Positions 20,920-32,524 of a DNA stretch of 39,426 bases are shown here, in pieces. The notes under the pieces are model-generated. The model saw nothing but the letters and a program-made list of their open reading frames with translations, had not been told where the DNA came from and did not search any database. The translations under genes were made by a program, and so were the position numbers. Each line of letters starts with the position of its first letter. The stretch's first letter is position 1. This DNA is from Saksenaea vasiformis B4078 (taxonomy: Eukaryota > Mucoromycota > Mucoromycetes > Mucorales > Saksenaeaceae): contig JNDT01001254.1 in the NCBI GenBank assembly GCA_000697055.1, positions 1 to 39,426 of the forward strand, in the 5' to 3' direction.

Positions 20920-23900
20920 AAGGGCTAAGTGAATGGGGACAAAAAGGGAAGCTGGAATAAAAGGGCGTACATGTTATCCAAAGTCCTTTGTTTTACAAAG
21001 TGGCTGTAGCTACCCCATCCACAGAAAAGGGCGCAGTGTAGACATATTTCCTAAAATTAGGCAAAGCTCTCAAGCGGCCGGAGCTAAGCCAGATGTGGGA
21101 CATCCAGCAACTTTAATTTAACTGAGATCCAGTCAATCCACAGTTCCACTGTGAACATGTAACATGAAGATTACGCACGTTTCAGTTACATGAAACCCAG
21201 AAAGATCATCACATCATGTCGAAAGCTTTATTGACTGCTTTACCTTACCAACCCGGTTCTCACTATAATTGCCTTCTATTACTGCACATGCAGTGGGTCA
21301 TACGCAAAAGAACCAGGCTGATCTGTTTCACAAGGAAAGAAAAGCCCATACTTGCATCTTAATATGGGTTCCACCACGTGCGCCACTCCCTCGAGTTAGT
21401 TTACAGATCCGCATCCTCTTTGTAAATTTGAATTGTTCTATGCAGCCTGTACGTAGTCTACAGGCTTTGCATTGTAACACGATAGCAGCTGAGAGTCCAG
21501 AGATTCCTGATCTTCTAAAAAGCTTGAAAAGAAAACTTTCAGGTTTGGTGCAAAATCCGGGGTACCACGTATTCCAGGTGAACATTGCATAGACTGAAAC
21601 GCTTATGAGAACAGGGCTCAAGTGACTAACTAACGACAGCCAACGGCGTCTATCACTTTTTATTAAGGTAAGCTAATCGTGAACATATCGGAGGATACTC
21701 AAGCGGTCTTTTGTGCGTTCTTCAAAAATTCATGGACAGAGCACCAAAAAAGACGTATGTATATCGAAAGAACAACAAGCAAACAGAGAAACATGAGAAA
21801 GAGTATTTAACCAACATTTAAATGGAGATAAACGACGCTGATTTTGTAACGGTATAAGCACTTGTAAATCTTAGATACACGAACTATAAGTCATTGTCAT
21901 TAAGACCAGCTAATGGACGCGCAGCTGATAAAGGACGTCGTCGTCAACTGTAAGCATCGGAAGAAATGGGAAATCATCATGCTGTTGCACCATCGAAGCA
22001 TTTCTGAAAGAAAAGTTCGCGCTTCGGTGCATGAAAAAAAATGGCGTCATCTGCAAGCATTGGGAAAGAAGTGCATACACATCCGCGTGGCCTTGTTGGA
22101 TCATTTGCTAAATTTCGCATGGCTATTCGATTTCGAGTTGCTGTCAAAAAATATGACAAGTCTGGGTCGGGAGGGATTTATCTGAAAACCGTTTTGACCG
22201 GAAGTAGATCTCTCTACCGCCAAACTGCTTGGATTCCTTGTTGACACAAAAGCTTATTTGTAGCAGGATAAGAGTTTTTTAATAAATAGTCGCACATGTA
22301 AAGGACTACGACTTGAAACACGATGTGGAGAACTACCCTTAGCAAAGAGAAGTCCTACAATTCACCCGCTAGGATTGGTAGAAACAGGGAATTTTACCTG
22401 TTTTGCACTTTTTAGTTGGCCATCGGACAGCTGTTGTACTTCTTTGGATTGGAAAAGTTGTCCTTTCTTAATTGAGGAAACGCTACTCTGAACGAGCGCG
22501 TCTCTGCGCCGCAGTACATTGACCAAGCATATTACAGGCAATTGTATTCTTTTTCTTCACGCAATAGGCAAATTTCCTCGACGCCTTAATGTTTCCGCTT
22601 GCCCAGCATTACTAAATGACAGTGACTAAATGGATTCTGTTATTTCACCATACGTCTATTTTGTATGTGTTGCTGCCAAGTCAGTATTCTTGCTAAGCGC
22701 TCTTGAAGCTGTTTTCTTATTTTTATTTTTATTTTTATTTCTGTGTGTTCTAGTATTTTTTTATGCTCCTTGAAACCTAATTGAAAACGCGATGCATATC
22801 GCTGTTGTTGTTGTTGTTTGGGGAAAAGCAAACGTTGCTACTTGCTATAATCCCCAGGAAAGATTAGGAGATGGTTACAATATCAGAAATGTTAATAGCG
22901 TCAGGTAAGACAAAGTACACGGTTAGTAACGTAAAAGTTCCCTTTATCGGATACCCTATAGCCAAAGAGTAATTTTCCTGGCTTCTGGAAAATGGTTGTA
23001 GCACATGTATTACATTGTATTTTCACAGTTTAAAGAAGTTTCTATGACATCCTTAGATATCGCTATTTACGGTTTAGACCTCAAATCGGATGTACTTCTT
23101 CGGATATTTACAACAAAATTGATGTATCAATAGATCCTCATACACATGGGGATACGGAAGACTGCAACATGTGACTGACAGCTTTATGCTCGATGTAATT
23201 TGCATACGTTAAAAATTGAAGGGGATCAGCAGTGTGTTGGTTATGGTTACAATTAATCAAAAGATAAATGGGGTAGCCTTGACAGCCTGGAATTCGTTTG
23301 AAAGGCACTCGTCCAAATAAAAAAGGAAAAGTTTTACGGATTGTTCGAAACAAGGAAGTGTGTATGTGTGTAACAGACGAAGTGGTTTAAGTTTAGATCT
23401 AGGTTTGTGATACCGGATTTTCATCAATTGCCGAATAAGCTTTGATTCACACTAAAGCCGCGAAAGTAGCATCAACAGTGGACTGACGACGTTCTTCATA
23501 TCATGGTATCATCCATGTGCCTTATGTAGCACAACTCTCTGTAGCATGTAGCTGCAAGGGTTTACGATAGATGTGGCAATTTCCTTCAGCATTCTGCTTA
23601 TTGCGCTCATTTCCTTGGCCAATGCCAAATCGTGTGAATCTGTAGGCTGAGATTACCAAAATAACACGTGGAATTAGAACAGGATCTTCATGCTATCATT
23701 TGTAAAATGATTTCGGCGAAAGAGGTTAGATGGGTCTAAGCAGATAGGTTAAGACATCGTGGATGACGCTTACGTACAATTTAAGGTATCTTTTAGATGT
23801 TGTTACTACAAAGCAACCCTTAAATATGCTCGGTATCAGATTCTGGAGGGATTAGAATAAGACGGTGGTTTTTTCTATTACAGTCGTCCCTACAGCAATT

Positions 23901-24284
23901 CGCACCGGATGTAAAAGTTATGTTACGTAGTTAAAGTTCCTTCTATCCACCTTTTTTCTCCTGTTGCTGTTGCATATCCGATTTATTATTTCTCGGTCAA
24001 CCCGCCACCGATCCAAATACAAGCAACACTACTCGACTTCGCCACCTTTCTTGGGTGTGCCACAATCACCATATGACGCTGCCATTGGGCTTTTGTTTTC
24101 GAACAAACCCCTTTCCACCTCACCAGTTATTGCCAAGGCCATCCTTCTCCTTCGCCGTACCAACTCAGAAAACGCGTCTTTGGTTCCCCACCCCGTTTAA
24201 GTGGTTAAATTTCTTCCTAACATCATCGTGACCATGGTTACCGGCACAAAAAAATCATTCCACAAAAAAAAGCCGATCAGAGTA
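20920..24284. other. Long gene-poor stretch
   Basis: 3.4 kb without a supportable gene. It should begin with the UPF0658 promoter (minus strand). Frames at 21269-21592, 21913-22185 and 23964-24200 (plus) and 23138-23353 (minus) match nothing known. Simple repeats occur at about 22715-22742 (ATTTTT units) and 22801-22818 (GTT units). 23950-24200 is C/T-rich on the plus strand, which may be a leader or a low-complexity tract. Confidence 0.4.
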
Positions 24285-24518
24285 CTTAGGGACCATAGAT
24301 ATCCGGTCCGGAACTCTTAGGGACCATAGGTTGCACAGAGCTGATCACCTTAGAATCCACCCTAAACCTTACCCTAGACTTTAGTTTTGCTAAGGCACTT
24401 CAATTACGTCTGGATAGAACCATTGTTACAATACGTGAGATGGTGATACAGCCGTAGCTTGTAAGGAAAATTGCGGTTTACAACAGTCCATGATTTTGTA
24501 ACACCTATGGTCCCTAAG
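24285..24518. repeat. Small inverted-repeat element with a thrice-used box
   Basis: CTTAGGGACCATAGGT at 24316-24331 has its exact reverse complement at 24503-24518, a 16-bp perfect inverted repeat bounding about 200 bp. A third, direct copy of CTTAGGGACCATAG lies just outside at 24285-24298. The enclosed DNA has no ORF. It looks like a MITE, possibly with a fragment of a neighbouring copy. No clear target duplication was seen. Confidence 0.6.
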
Positions 24519-27062
24519 AAAATCGAAAACCGATTTATTATGATGACATGCTGCGACAGGAATAGATACTCAAAGGACCTCCGCAACTGATAGTGTGAAG
24601 TTCTTTCAGCAAGGAGCCCTCAAATACTACGGAAAACGGGTTGTTAACGTAAATGAATTCGAGGATTGCGTGCATATGGCATGGGCAATGCGTGAACATG
24701 TATCTTGCTGTGGTTGCCGAGAAAGATGTCACGGTCGGGTCTGTAAACAAACAGATATCAATCTAAGCAACATACCCTAGGAAAGCGCCAAGGATAACGT
24801 ATATGGTAATGAAGTACATATATAAGCTTGTTGCAACAATCGAACATTAGTCCCTTGATACACAATGCGGAATAAACAGCGTCCAGCAGTTCCGTACTTT
24901 ACAGACCTTTAGAATGACTTTCCCGCTTTCCTTGCTAGTTCTTTTTAACCGACGAAGCAAGAACAGCTTGCTGTAAAGATATCGATTACCTTCCTTTTGA
25001 TCAATGGTCTTCATTAAGTAGAATACAGCTAGCATGCTTCCACTATGGAAACGTTTTTGCATGGTGGAAGTGCGTCTCAAAAGCGTCAATTCCAAACCTG
25101 CTGCTTACGTTCTATTTCTCGCCAAGAATTCAATCATGCCCATTCAAACTGAGATTACTCTTGGAGATTCATGTAGCTCTAGTTTCTAAAACACCATATT
25201 TGCATGCACATGGCTGGGAATAAACTGCGGTAGAACACATCATTTTCCTTGCAGAGAAGATATAATGTCTTTCCATTGATGGCAGAATATATTTAGCCCA
25301 TGCATGCTACACTATCCGATAGTAACGTGCACAGCGGCTTGGCAATGCAAACTTGAATCGTTACAACGTTAGACTAAGCAAGTGGGCTATAATCTATAGG
25401 TGCATGGAACATGGCAGACCATTCTCTACCAGAAAGAATTGCTGAGAAGATCAGGAAGTCTTTTTCAGCACCCTCCCGGGCGAGGAGTCGGAGATCTTCC
25501 CAACATAACACAACATATTAATAGAATCGAGACAAATAAACATGATACGGTTCTCGGAACCATCTTATTTTCAGCAATAGAAAATCCATGCATTTCACTT
25601 CTCACACGCGCAAAAGTCTACCAAGAGCGTGTCTGACACATTAAAGTTTGATTATTCTCCTACTCCGGATGTGCTACTGCTTTAGGTAATCAACGCGAAC
25701 AAAAGGGAAAAAAAAAGAGGAAGAGCAGCCCGCGCTGTTTAAAAATATTTTACAGGCTTCCCATGCGATTCTGCGCCAGCTTTGAATTATCGATGTGAGC
25801 TTCAAGCGAGCTGATGCAAGTAAAAACCTACGAATTAGTGAAGTATACTCAATTCTTCCTTAGCGCATTTTTGGCTCTTCGTGGACGCGAAGCATACTTA
25901 GAGCATCGCAAGAAACCCATCAATACAGGATATGTAGACTTTAGAATAATCCATTGTTCGCTGACATGGGTAACTGACTCCTAGCACCTAACAGAGCGAC
26001 ACACTGGACTATTATGCAGTTGTCACATCCGCTTATTATTGAAAACTTAACTCATTACTCTTATCATTGGGAGTATATATCCTCTGAATATTTTAACATA
26101 TAGAACTGCAGGACGAGGGTATGTAGCGTGATCGCAAAGATCTACGAATATCAGCTGATGTATTTTACTTTGGTGCGATAAACACTACGATACGCGCTAT
26201 AACTACAGAACGGTGGTGACATGAGGCTATTGTTCAAGGCTCCTTCTGTAGACAGTACGAACCCTCTCCCATAAGGCATAGCATGACAAAACTCCGTGTA
26301 TATAAACGATAATCGTCATGCAACATAACTCAGCGATCTTGTCCACACAATGTGTAAACTATTGGCATGTTTCGACTGCTTCCAGCCTCTCCTTCATTCG
26401 AACTGCCTCCCATCGTCTTGGAACCCGTCTCTTATATTTCCAGCGTGCTACCAACTCCTCCGCAGCGCAAGAAGGCACACGCGTGGCGCGCATGAGCGGT
26501 CTTGTCGTGCCTATTTGTATAACCTGGCGGCCTTTGCTATACAGGCGAGTGATTACCGCCTAGACCCCAGCAGTAACAGTCTCTTTCTCCCTGTTAGACA
26601 TTTCTCCACGATCACGGCACCCTCAGCCACCTTTTAGCTCTTCCTTTATCTCTCTCGTGTCGGACATATCAAATTCTTATCTATTCCTCTTCCCTATGTT
26701 TTGGTCCTTGTGCCTTTCTTTTCCTCTCTTCTTTCTTCGCTAGCCGTTAACTTCACATACCATTTTGCTCTCCTTTTTATTAGCCTTATTTATTTTTCCC
26801 TCACACAACTGCAGGGGAGGGTTTTTCACTTTGTACCGTTTATTGAAAAAGGTTCCCTGCTAAACTATATAGACTTTGCGTCCGTGAGGAACCAAGCTTA
26901 CACCAAGGAAGAAATTGTATATACGTTGCTTGTACGCAAGCTTTTTACTTACATGGACTTGGTTCTTCAGCGGACATAACATTTATGCAAGCAGCGTAAG
27001 CAACTATCCATGATTACTTGGTGGGATACACCTTGTGCACGAAACAAAGGATCCTATCACTG
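24519..27062. other. Gene-poor stretch
   Basis: No supportable gene. Frames at 24595-24780 (plus, with a Cys-rich CCGCRERCHGRVC tail), 24847-25095 (minus, basic, no ATG), 25400-25636, 26318-26637 and 26701-26979 (plus) are unassigned. 26370-26800 is strongly C/T-rich on the plus strand, as fungal leaders often are, but no gene clearly follows it. Confidence 0.4.
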
Positions 27063-27089
27063 ACGCGAACGCAACGCGAACGCAACGCG
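27063..27089 (+). repeat. 11-bp tandem repeat, about 2.5 copies
   Basis: ACGCGAACGCA repeated head to tail and then a partial third copy. Short minisatellite about 0.6 kb upstream of COX4. Confidence 0.75.
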
Positions 27090-27673
27090 GAAGTATACGA
27101 CCTGCGAGCTATAGAATCTCATTAACGTAAAAGCAAACATGTCAACGCGCAAAGTCCACCTGGATGTAACGTCAAACTGTCTTAAGCTTACGCAGAACTG
27201 TACGAAAAATCCTTATTAGTAGAGCGGTTTTCTCGCCTTGCTTATCATCTCAGTGATAGGCTTCTGATTTTGAGATGGGACATCCTCAGCGCTCTAATAT
27301 AGAGAAATTCACCGTACATGGAGGCATGCTAGTTTCGTCATTATTGTGGAACACGTTTCGTACGATGTGGGACAATCAGCACATGCCATATACGTCGCCA
27401 GAAGCAACATACAAAATTGGCTCTAGTCTAATATCTGAAATACGCGCAGCCATCGTTGAAAATTAGCAAAATAAGGCATTTTAGACAACAAGATCAGTCA
27501 ATACTTAAGCGATGTCATCTCGGAAGAGTGGGATGTGCCAGTGGGTGTGCTGCTGCTGCATACCCCACTGCCGGATCTCGGTGTGACGTAGTAAGAATAT
27601 CAGCGCAGTTTCAAAATATATGAAAAAGTTTGTTCATTGTTTGAATATCCTACCCGTTCTCTTCCGTTTCAGT
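27090..27673. other. COX4 upstream region
   Basis: No gene seen; a 63-codon frame at 27275-27466 is unassigned. A short imperfect hairpin (CAGTGGGTGTG ... CATACCCCACTG) lies at about 27538-27571. The COX4 promoter and leader should lie here, but no specific element is clear. Confidence 0.45.
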
Positions 27674-28245
27674 ATGTTTGCCCTTCGTCGTGTTGCCGTT
27701 GCCCGTATTGCTCGTCCTTCCGTGAGACCTTTCTCTGCTTTGGCTCCTCGCATGTGTATTTATTGTTCCTAAAAAAGAAAACGCGAGATTCGCGACATGA
27801 CTACTCATTACTGTTTCTTAGCGGGTGCTGTTGCCCACAATGATGTCGAGAAGAGCTTGGGTCCTGGTGCCAAGGATGGTACCGTCCCCACTGACTTGGA
27901 GCAGGCCACTGGTTTGGAACGTTTGGAATTGCTTGCCAAGATGGAAGGCCGAGAGCTTTTTGACATGGAGCCTTTGAACATGACTCACCTTGGTACCGTC
28001 AAGAACCCCATCGTCGTTCAGTCCCACGACCAAGTTCGCTACGTTGGCTGCACTGGTACGTGGATTTTTACAATAGCACGAAGAAAAATGGGACCTAACT
28101 TTTGTTTGTAGGTTATCCTGCTGAATCCCACGACACTATCTGGCTCACTTTGGACAAGTCCCACGAGCACGACCGTTGTCCCGAATGTGGATCTGTCTAC
28201 AAGATGGACTTCGTTGGTTCTGAGGATGCAGGCCACCATCATTAA
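27674..28245 (+). CDS. COX4: Cytochrome c oxidase zinc-binding subunit (Cox4/COX5B family)
   Basis: Nuclear-encoded subunit of mitochondrial complex IV on the matrix side, known in animals as subunit Vb. Three exons: 27674-27755, 27822-28055, 28112-28245, giving 149 residues. The start MFALRRVAVARIARPSVRPF is a typical Arg-rich mitochondrial presequence. The mature part includes GTVPTDLEQATGLERLELL and the zinc site: C104 in VGCTGYP, H112, C128 and C131 in RCPECGSVY, the same Cys-His-Cys-Cys order as in yeast Cox4. Introns of 66 and 56 nt carry GTATTT/GTACGT donors, CATGAC/CCTAAC branch-like motifs and TAG acceptors. The first donor is the second of two overlapping GT choices, taken because it keeps the frame. 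Ends HHH, TAA. A small ORF lies convergent 229 bp downstream. Confidence 0.96.
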
Positions 28246-28474
28246 AAAGTTTTGAAGTAGTTATAGAGAAAAGTAGAAAAAGTTAGAAGAAAAAAAAGAA
28301 ATGAATATGTGCAGACGTTTTTTAATGTTGCGAAATGATGTATTCAGTCTTGGTTCAGATAATACTTCTTCGGTGAATTAACATATGCATCTAACTGGCT
28401 TTGAACGATTGAATCTTGGTTATGCTATTGTACAAATAACGTTGCCGCAAACTGATAAAAAGACAGATTACGAC

Positions 28475-28597
28475 TTAGTTACCGAATACTTCGGCAGCTA
28501 GCAACACCATGTGGTTAGGCCCATTAATCAATTCGAGAGCAACGTGATGCAGCTCTTGGCTCTGAGGATTGCTAAAAATGCCAACAACCTTGGGCAT
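28475..28597 (-). CDS. Candidate 40-aa ORF, convergent to COX4
   Basis: Intronless ATG frame of 41 codons preceded directly by an in-frame TAG, so it cannot extend upstream without splicing. The peptide begins MPKVVGIFSNPQSQELHHVA and ends in GPNHMVLLAAEVFGN. Its composition is that of a folded alpha/beta protein (a VVGIF strand, an amphipathic helix, a VLLAAEVF segment) rather than of random AT-rich DNA. It is not recognised. It may be a true microprotein, the last exon of a longer spliced gene, or a fragment of a decayed one. No convincing upstream exon was found in 28600-28860. Confidence 0.35.
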   Translation of the reverse strand: MPKVVGIFSNPQSQELHHVALELINGPNHMVLLAAEVFGN

Positions 28598-29070
28598 CTA
28601 TTTTTCTATGGGTGTTGCAGCAAGTGTATCTCATGTTCAAAGGTTTGAGTTAGGAAGGCAGAAAACTGCAAAGTGCTTTAGTCCAGTGGTAGCACAAATC
28701 GATATGAAATATATTTCAGATAGTGTGTGCTACATAGTGATACGAACAGTAGAGGCACACGTCCGTCGTTGTCAACAATGTTCGAGATGGGGTACCGCTC
28801 CATCTTTTTTCATGAAGAATAGTTGATTGGCTATGTCTTAAAAATTGATTGTCATAACGAAATCACGGATCTCCCGGTTAATCTTTTTTTTCAGCCACAA
28901 CATTATCTGGATAAAAGGTTGGCTCTGTTGGTACAAACATCCCCGGGTACGCATATCAACGCTTTATTACATATCCATGATTACTCATATCTTCTGTATG
29001 TCGTTTAGGCTGCACGACCGCTGTCCCGAACCGTCTTGGCCGTGTTGGTCCTTTACGCCCTTCGCTCAAG
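28598..29070. other. No recognisable gene
   Basis: Frames at 28569-28826 and 28823-29008 (plus) are unassigned. GTTCGAGATGGGG near 28780 briefly recalls an internal RNA promoter element, but no tRNA or 5S structure forms around it. Confidence 0.4.
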
Positions 29071-29481
29071 TAAGCAAATGTTGTCACACTCTCAGGATCG
29101 CTCATTTTCCGCAATAGATTGCCAGGCGCTGCATCGCTTCAAGCCCTCTACAGACCATTCAAAAATGGCCGCTCCAACGCCATTGGGTCTTCCCCACCTC
29201 ACGCCGTCCCCACCAAGTCAGGTACGGGGCAGGTCGCCGTTAGCTGTACGGCCATACCCTTCGGGGGTAAGCGAAAGGACATCCAAGTGTTATTCCATTT
29301 GCTAATCATGAATTATTTTTTATGCTTCTCGAATAAATTTTGCGATGGCTGGAGAGACCAAGTTCATGTAAGTTGCTTAATCTTCTGACGAAGAATTGAT
29401 GTACTAACAACCACCTATTCAATTCTTCTTTAGCGCGAACTTGACTCTTCAGTGACGCAAGATTTATTTAGTGTAGCCTAG
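29071..29481 (+). pseudogene. Candidate coding remnant with one strong intron
   Basis: A frame open from about 29073 (ANVVTLSGSLIFRNRLPGAA ...) runs to 29367, where a near-perfect intron begins: GTAAGT at 29368, TACTAAC near 29402, acceptor TTCTTTAG ending at 29433. Splicing keeps the frame and gives a plausible C-terminus (RDQVHRELDSSVTQDLFSVA, stop 29479-29481). Just upstream, another frame holds AARPLSRTVLAVLVLYALRS (29011-29070), resembling a mitochondrial presequence, but it is out of frame, as after an indel. No family recognised. It could also be a short spliced ORF from ATG 29345 (14 codons). Reading-frame break and no clear start make me favour a remnant. Confidence 0.3.
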
Positions 29482-30959
29482 AGATAATTCAATAAGCAGT
29501 ATAAGCATGGTAAACCTAATGTTATTAAGTAGGATATTATCAATTCAGAAACAGTGAAATAAGGTCGCATTTAAGAAGTGTTGCGTTGGCCCTTCTGATG
29601 TTTTCAAGTTGTCATAAGGAAGATAAGTCTTGTATACATCCACAATAACGAACAAGCCATTCTCCGAAATCAATAGGTGACAGATGTGCTGCAGCTTTCA
29701 AAGACGAAATAAGAAGATAACACTCATACATACGCAGCTAGCATTGAGATGTGCGTGTTGTCTGTTGAATTAAACGTAAAGCACCGAACGGATTTCGACG
29801 CCTGCCATAAGTTGTTCTATTCACGCACCAATGTCATACGTCGGCTATATTCCTTGATTCCACGTGTTCTCGTTTCGCACTAGGTTGGTTCGTTATTTGC
29901 TAATATTCCACCACTTTTTGACGTGGGATCCCAATAAACGTGGGTTATGGCCCTTTTCATAGACATGAGAAGTGGCTCTTGGGGGAATCTTTCCGAAAGC
30001 TAGAACTCACGATGCCTACTCGATCATCTCAAGAGCTTTACAGAGCAATTGTAACTTGGTTTCTAACCAATCGTCATACTTCTTCCTGTAAAATGGGTCG
30101 ATCGGTATCATGATGAGTTGATCTTGATTTACATGGGAATGAGCGTAAGGCCGATTGATGGGAAATGCTCACACGTACGTAATAAATGCAACATGTAATT
30201 CGTTCATTTCTCTAAATCGTAGTTAATCGTTGCTTCGGACAGTTACTTTAGAGACTTTCTTTTCCGTTCGCTAGTTTGTGTGTGTCCCTGTTTCACTAGT
30301 GCAATAGTACTAGTAAGCCTGGTTCGCAGCGAGTTATAGTTTTTTGTTTTGATAGCAAGGAACAATCTAAAAATCTAGACCCGTTGATCTTTTTTTCATT
30401 TCCGCAAATGAAAGTCGCATATCAATTGTCGCCATCTGCACGTCATATGTTCAATAAACAAGCTTGGCATTGATTCCCTATTACTACTCTCATTCTTTTT
30501 TTTCTGACAAATAAGTATACCGGCTTTTTTCCGATATGAGTTCTAGAATAACACATATTAGCGTAAATCGAAAGATGACTAACAAGGAAGGATATTCTAA
30601 GATTAGCGCGCGCGGATTAGGTCCTAGTTCCATTGATCTCGTCGTGTTACACATAATCTCTTTTAAAATTTGTAGCACAACACCTACAAGCAGAAGATCT
30701 TTGGTTTTTATTCTGATAAAGAAGCTGTATCCCTAGCAAAAACTTTGATCGACCATTGATTGGAGGTAAGTATGCAAATAATTAAAGAAGGAGAAAGGTA
30801 GAGAGACCAGACCACCGTTAGTCCAGGCAATACCGTACCTGCAGACTATAAGCACCTAAATGTCACACAGATTGGTGCTAAACTGCTGCCCTGCGCTGAA
30901 TTCTGCCTTGCCATCCTTTTTCTTCCCTCTCTACTTTTCCATTCCTTTGATGATCTTTG
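29482..30959. other. Intergenic; upstream region of the Ser/Thr-rich protein gene
   Basis: No gene seen; frames at 30490-30678 (minus) and 30536-30736 (plus) are unassigned. The last 60 bases before the next gene (about 30900-30957) are C/T-rich, as in other leaders of this window. Confidence 0.45.
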
Positions 30960-32392
30960 ATGCTTCGATTCTTGATATTACTTGTCCTTGTTGCACGTTT
31001 GGTTACTTGTCTTGGTATGTTTATTTTATGTTGAGACTCTCTCCCTCTCCTTACACGCGTTGGTACAGAAGAAACCACAAGGTCCAAAAGCAACCACACC
31101 AATCTGACAACCGTGACAACTGGTAAGCATCTCCATGGAGCTATCGCAAGAGCTGATATGCCTTATCCGGATCTCTAGTAGTTTCTACAGGATATCATGA
31201 CAAAAACACGAAAGCAGACTCCCACGATTCCTCTCATTCACATGTATCCTCCCGTACCATGGCCCGCTCGTCTAAAACAACCTCTCATGTCCACAGGCCA
31301 ACGCACCAACCTGATTGGGGCAGTATTGGACACAATGTAACGCAGACTTGGTGTAATACATATACATTAACTCATCGAAAACCTCGTCCTACCCACAATA
31401 TCACTTTGACAACCACTGTAAGATGTTCGCGGACAATTGTATACATCCCACCTACTCGAACGTCAAAAAAAACCACCAGCACAAAAACGGTCACTAAGAC
31501 GCGATCCACAGCAACATTGGACAGCCACGGAGGTGGCACCGCCACTCGATCGAGCACGAGATCACATAAGCCGTCTACAACAAAATCTACTAAGCTTATC
31601 AGCGCCACAGATCGCACTCATTCTTCAAGCACTACGAAGTATCAGTCAACCCATCAATCTCAGAGTAAAACAGTAGACATAACCTCTACGAATACCCAAA
31701 CGTCAAAGAGTAGTACCATCACAGAATCCCGCCCAACAACGTCGCTTTCGACAATAACAGCAACAGCAGCAATTTCAACAACAACGCAAGCTACACTTAC
31801 ATCATCGAGTAGTCAACTATCCATCATAGATTCGTCGTACACTGTTCCTCCTACGTCACGATCTGAAGGTTATATTCCTTTGCCTTCGTCCTCTGTCAAC
31901 GATGGAACATCCGGAGCTGCATCTCCATCCCTAACAGATGCCAACACTCCATCCGGAACCGGCAACAATATCGGATCTTCCCCGACAACGGTTAGCAACG
32001 CTACCCCAGGTTATAATCCTGAGCCTGTTACGGGAAGCGTGAGCAATAAGGCAGTCGGTATTGGCCTAGGCGTTGGTATCGGCTGCGTAGCTGCACTGGG
32101 ATTAGCAGGTCTTCTAATTCACAACAGACGCAAGCGTGTACAGTCTCTCCCGCCAGGAGATCCTGAGGTTCAGACACGTTGGCGACCACAGAGTTTCATG
32201 GCAGTAGTAGCGGCGGTAACTTCGCGTTTGTCACGTTCATCTTCCCAGAGGAGCAAGCTATCCACAATGCATGAACAAGACACAGGCACAGCCGTTGGCT
32301 CAGGTGAAGGTGCTGTAGAACACCCACCTGTGACACATTCGCCACCATCTTTGGCGAGATTAGAGAATGGAACTGCAAGTTTCTCTCGATGA
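30960..32392 (+). CDS. Ser/Thr-rich single-pass membrane protein (cell-surface sensor-like)
   Basis: Three exons: 30960-31014, 31069-31122, 31191-32392, giving 436 residues. Exon 1 encodes a signal peptide (MLRFLILLVLVARLVTCLG). The introns, 54 and 68 nt, have strong GTATGT/GTAAGC donors and ACAG acceptors. About 300 extracellular residues follow, extremely rich in Thr and Ser (TTSTKTVTKTRSTATL), a pattern for dense O-mannosylation, with a few Asn-X-Thr sites. A hydrophobic segment at about 322-346 (GIGLGVGIGCVAALGLAGLL) is followed by a basic stop-transfer NRRKR and a cytoplasmic tail of about 85 residues with a Ser/Arg-rich stretch. The layout resembles fungal Wsc/Mid2-type wall sensors, but no WSC cysteine domain is present, so the role is inference. 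Convergent with the fasciclin gene, 132 bp away. Confidence 0.82.
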
Positions 32393-32524
32393 AAGAAGGA
32401 TAGAATCCTTTATTAGCTTTATTTTAACTTACACGAAAAACACCAAAATATTCTTTTTTTTTTCGTAGAGGATAGACTCCACTTTCTGAAAGAAAAAAAG
32501 AGTAAAAAAAAAGAGAAGCTTTTG

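Noticed and set aside
22640..22831. Gln-rich minus-strand frame
   Set aside because: No ATG start, and its sequence is largely translated GTT and ATTTTT simple repeats.
28770..28800. 5S rRNA or tRNA-like internal promoter (GTTCGAGATGGGG)
   Set aside because: No cloverleaf or 5S fold can be drawn around it, and no T-run terminator follows.
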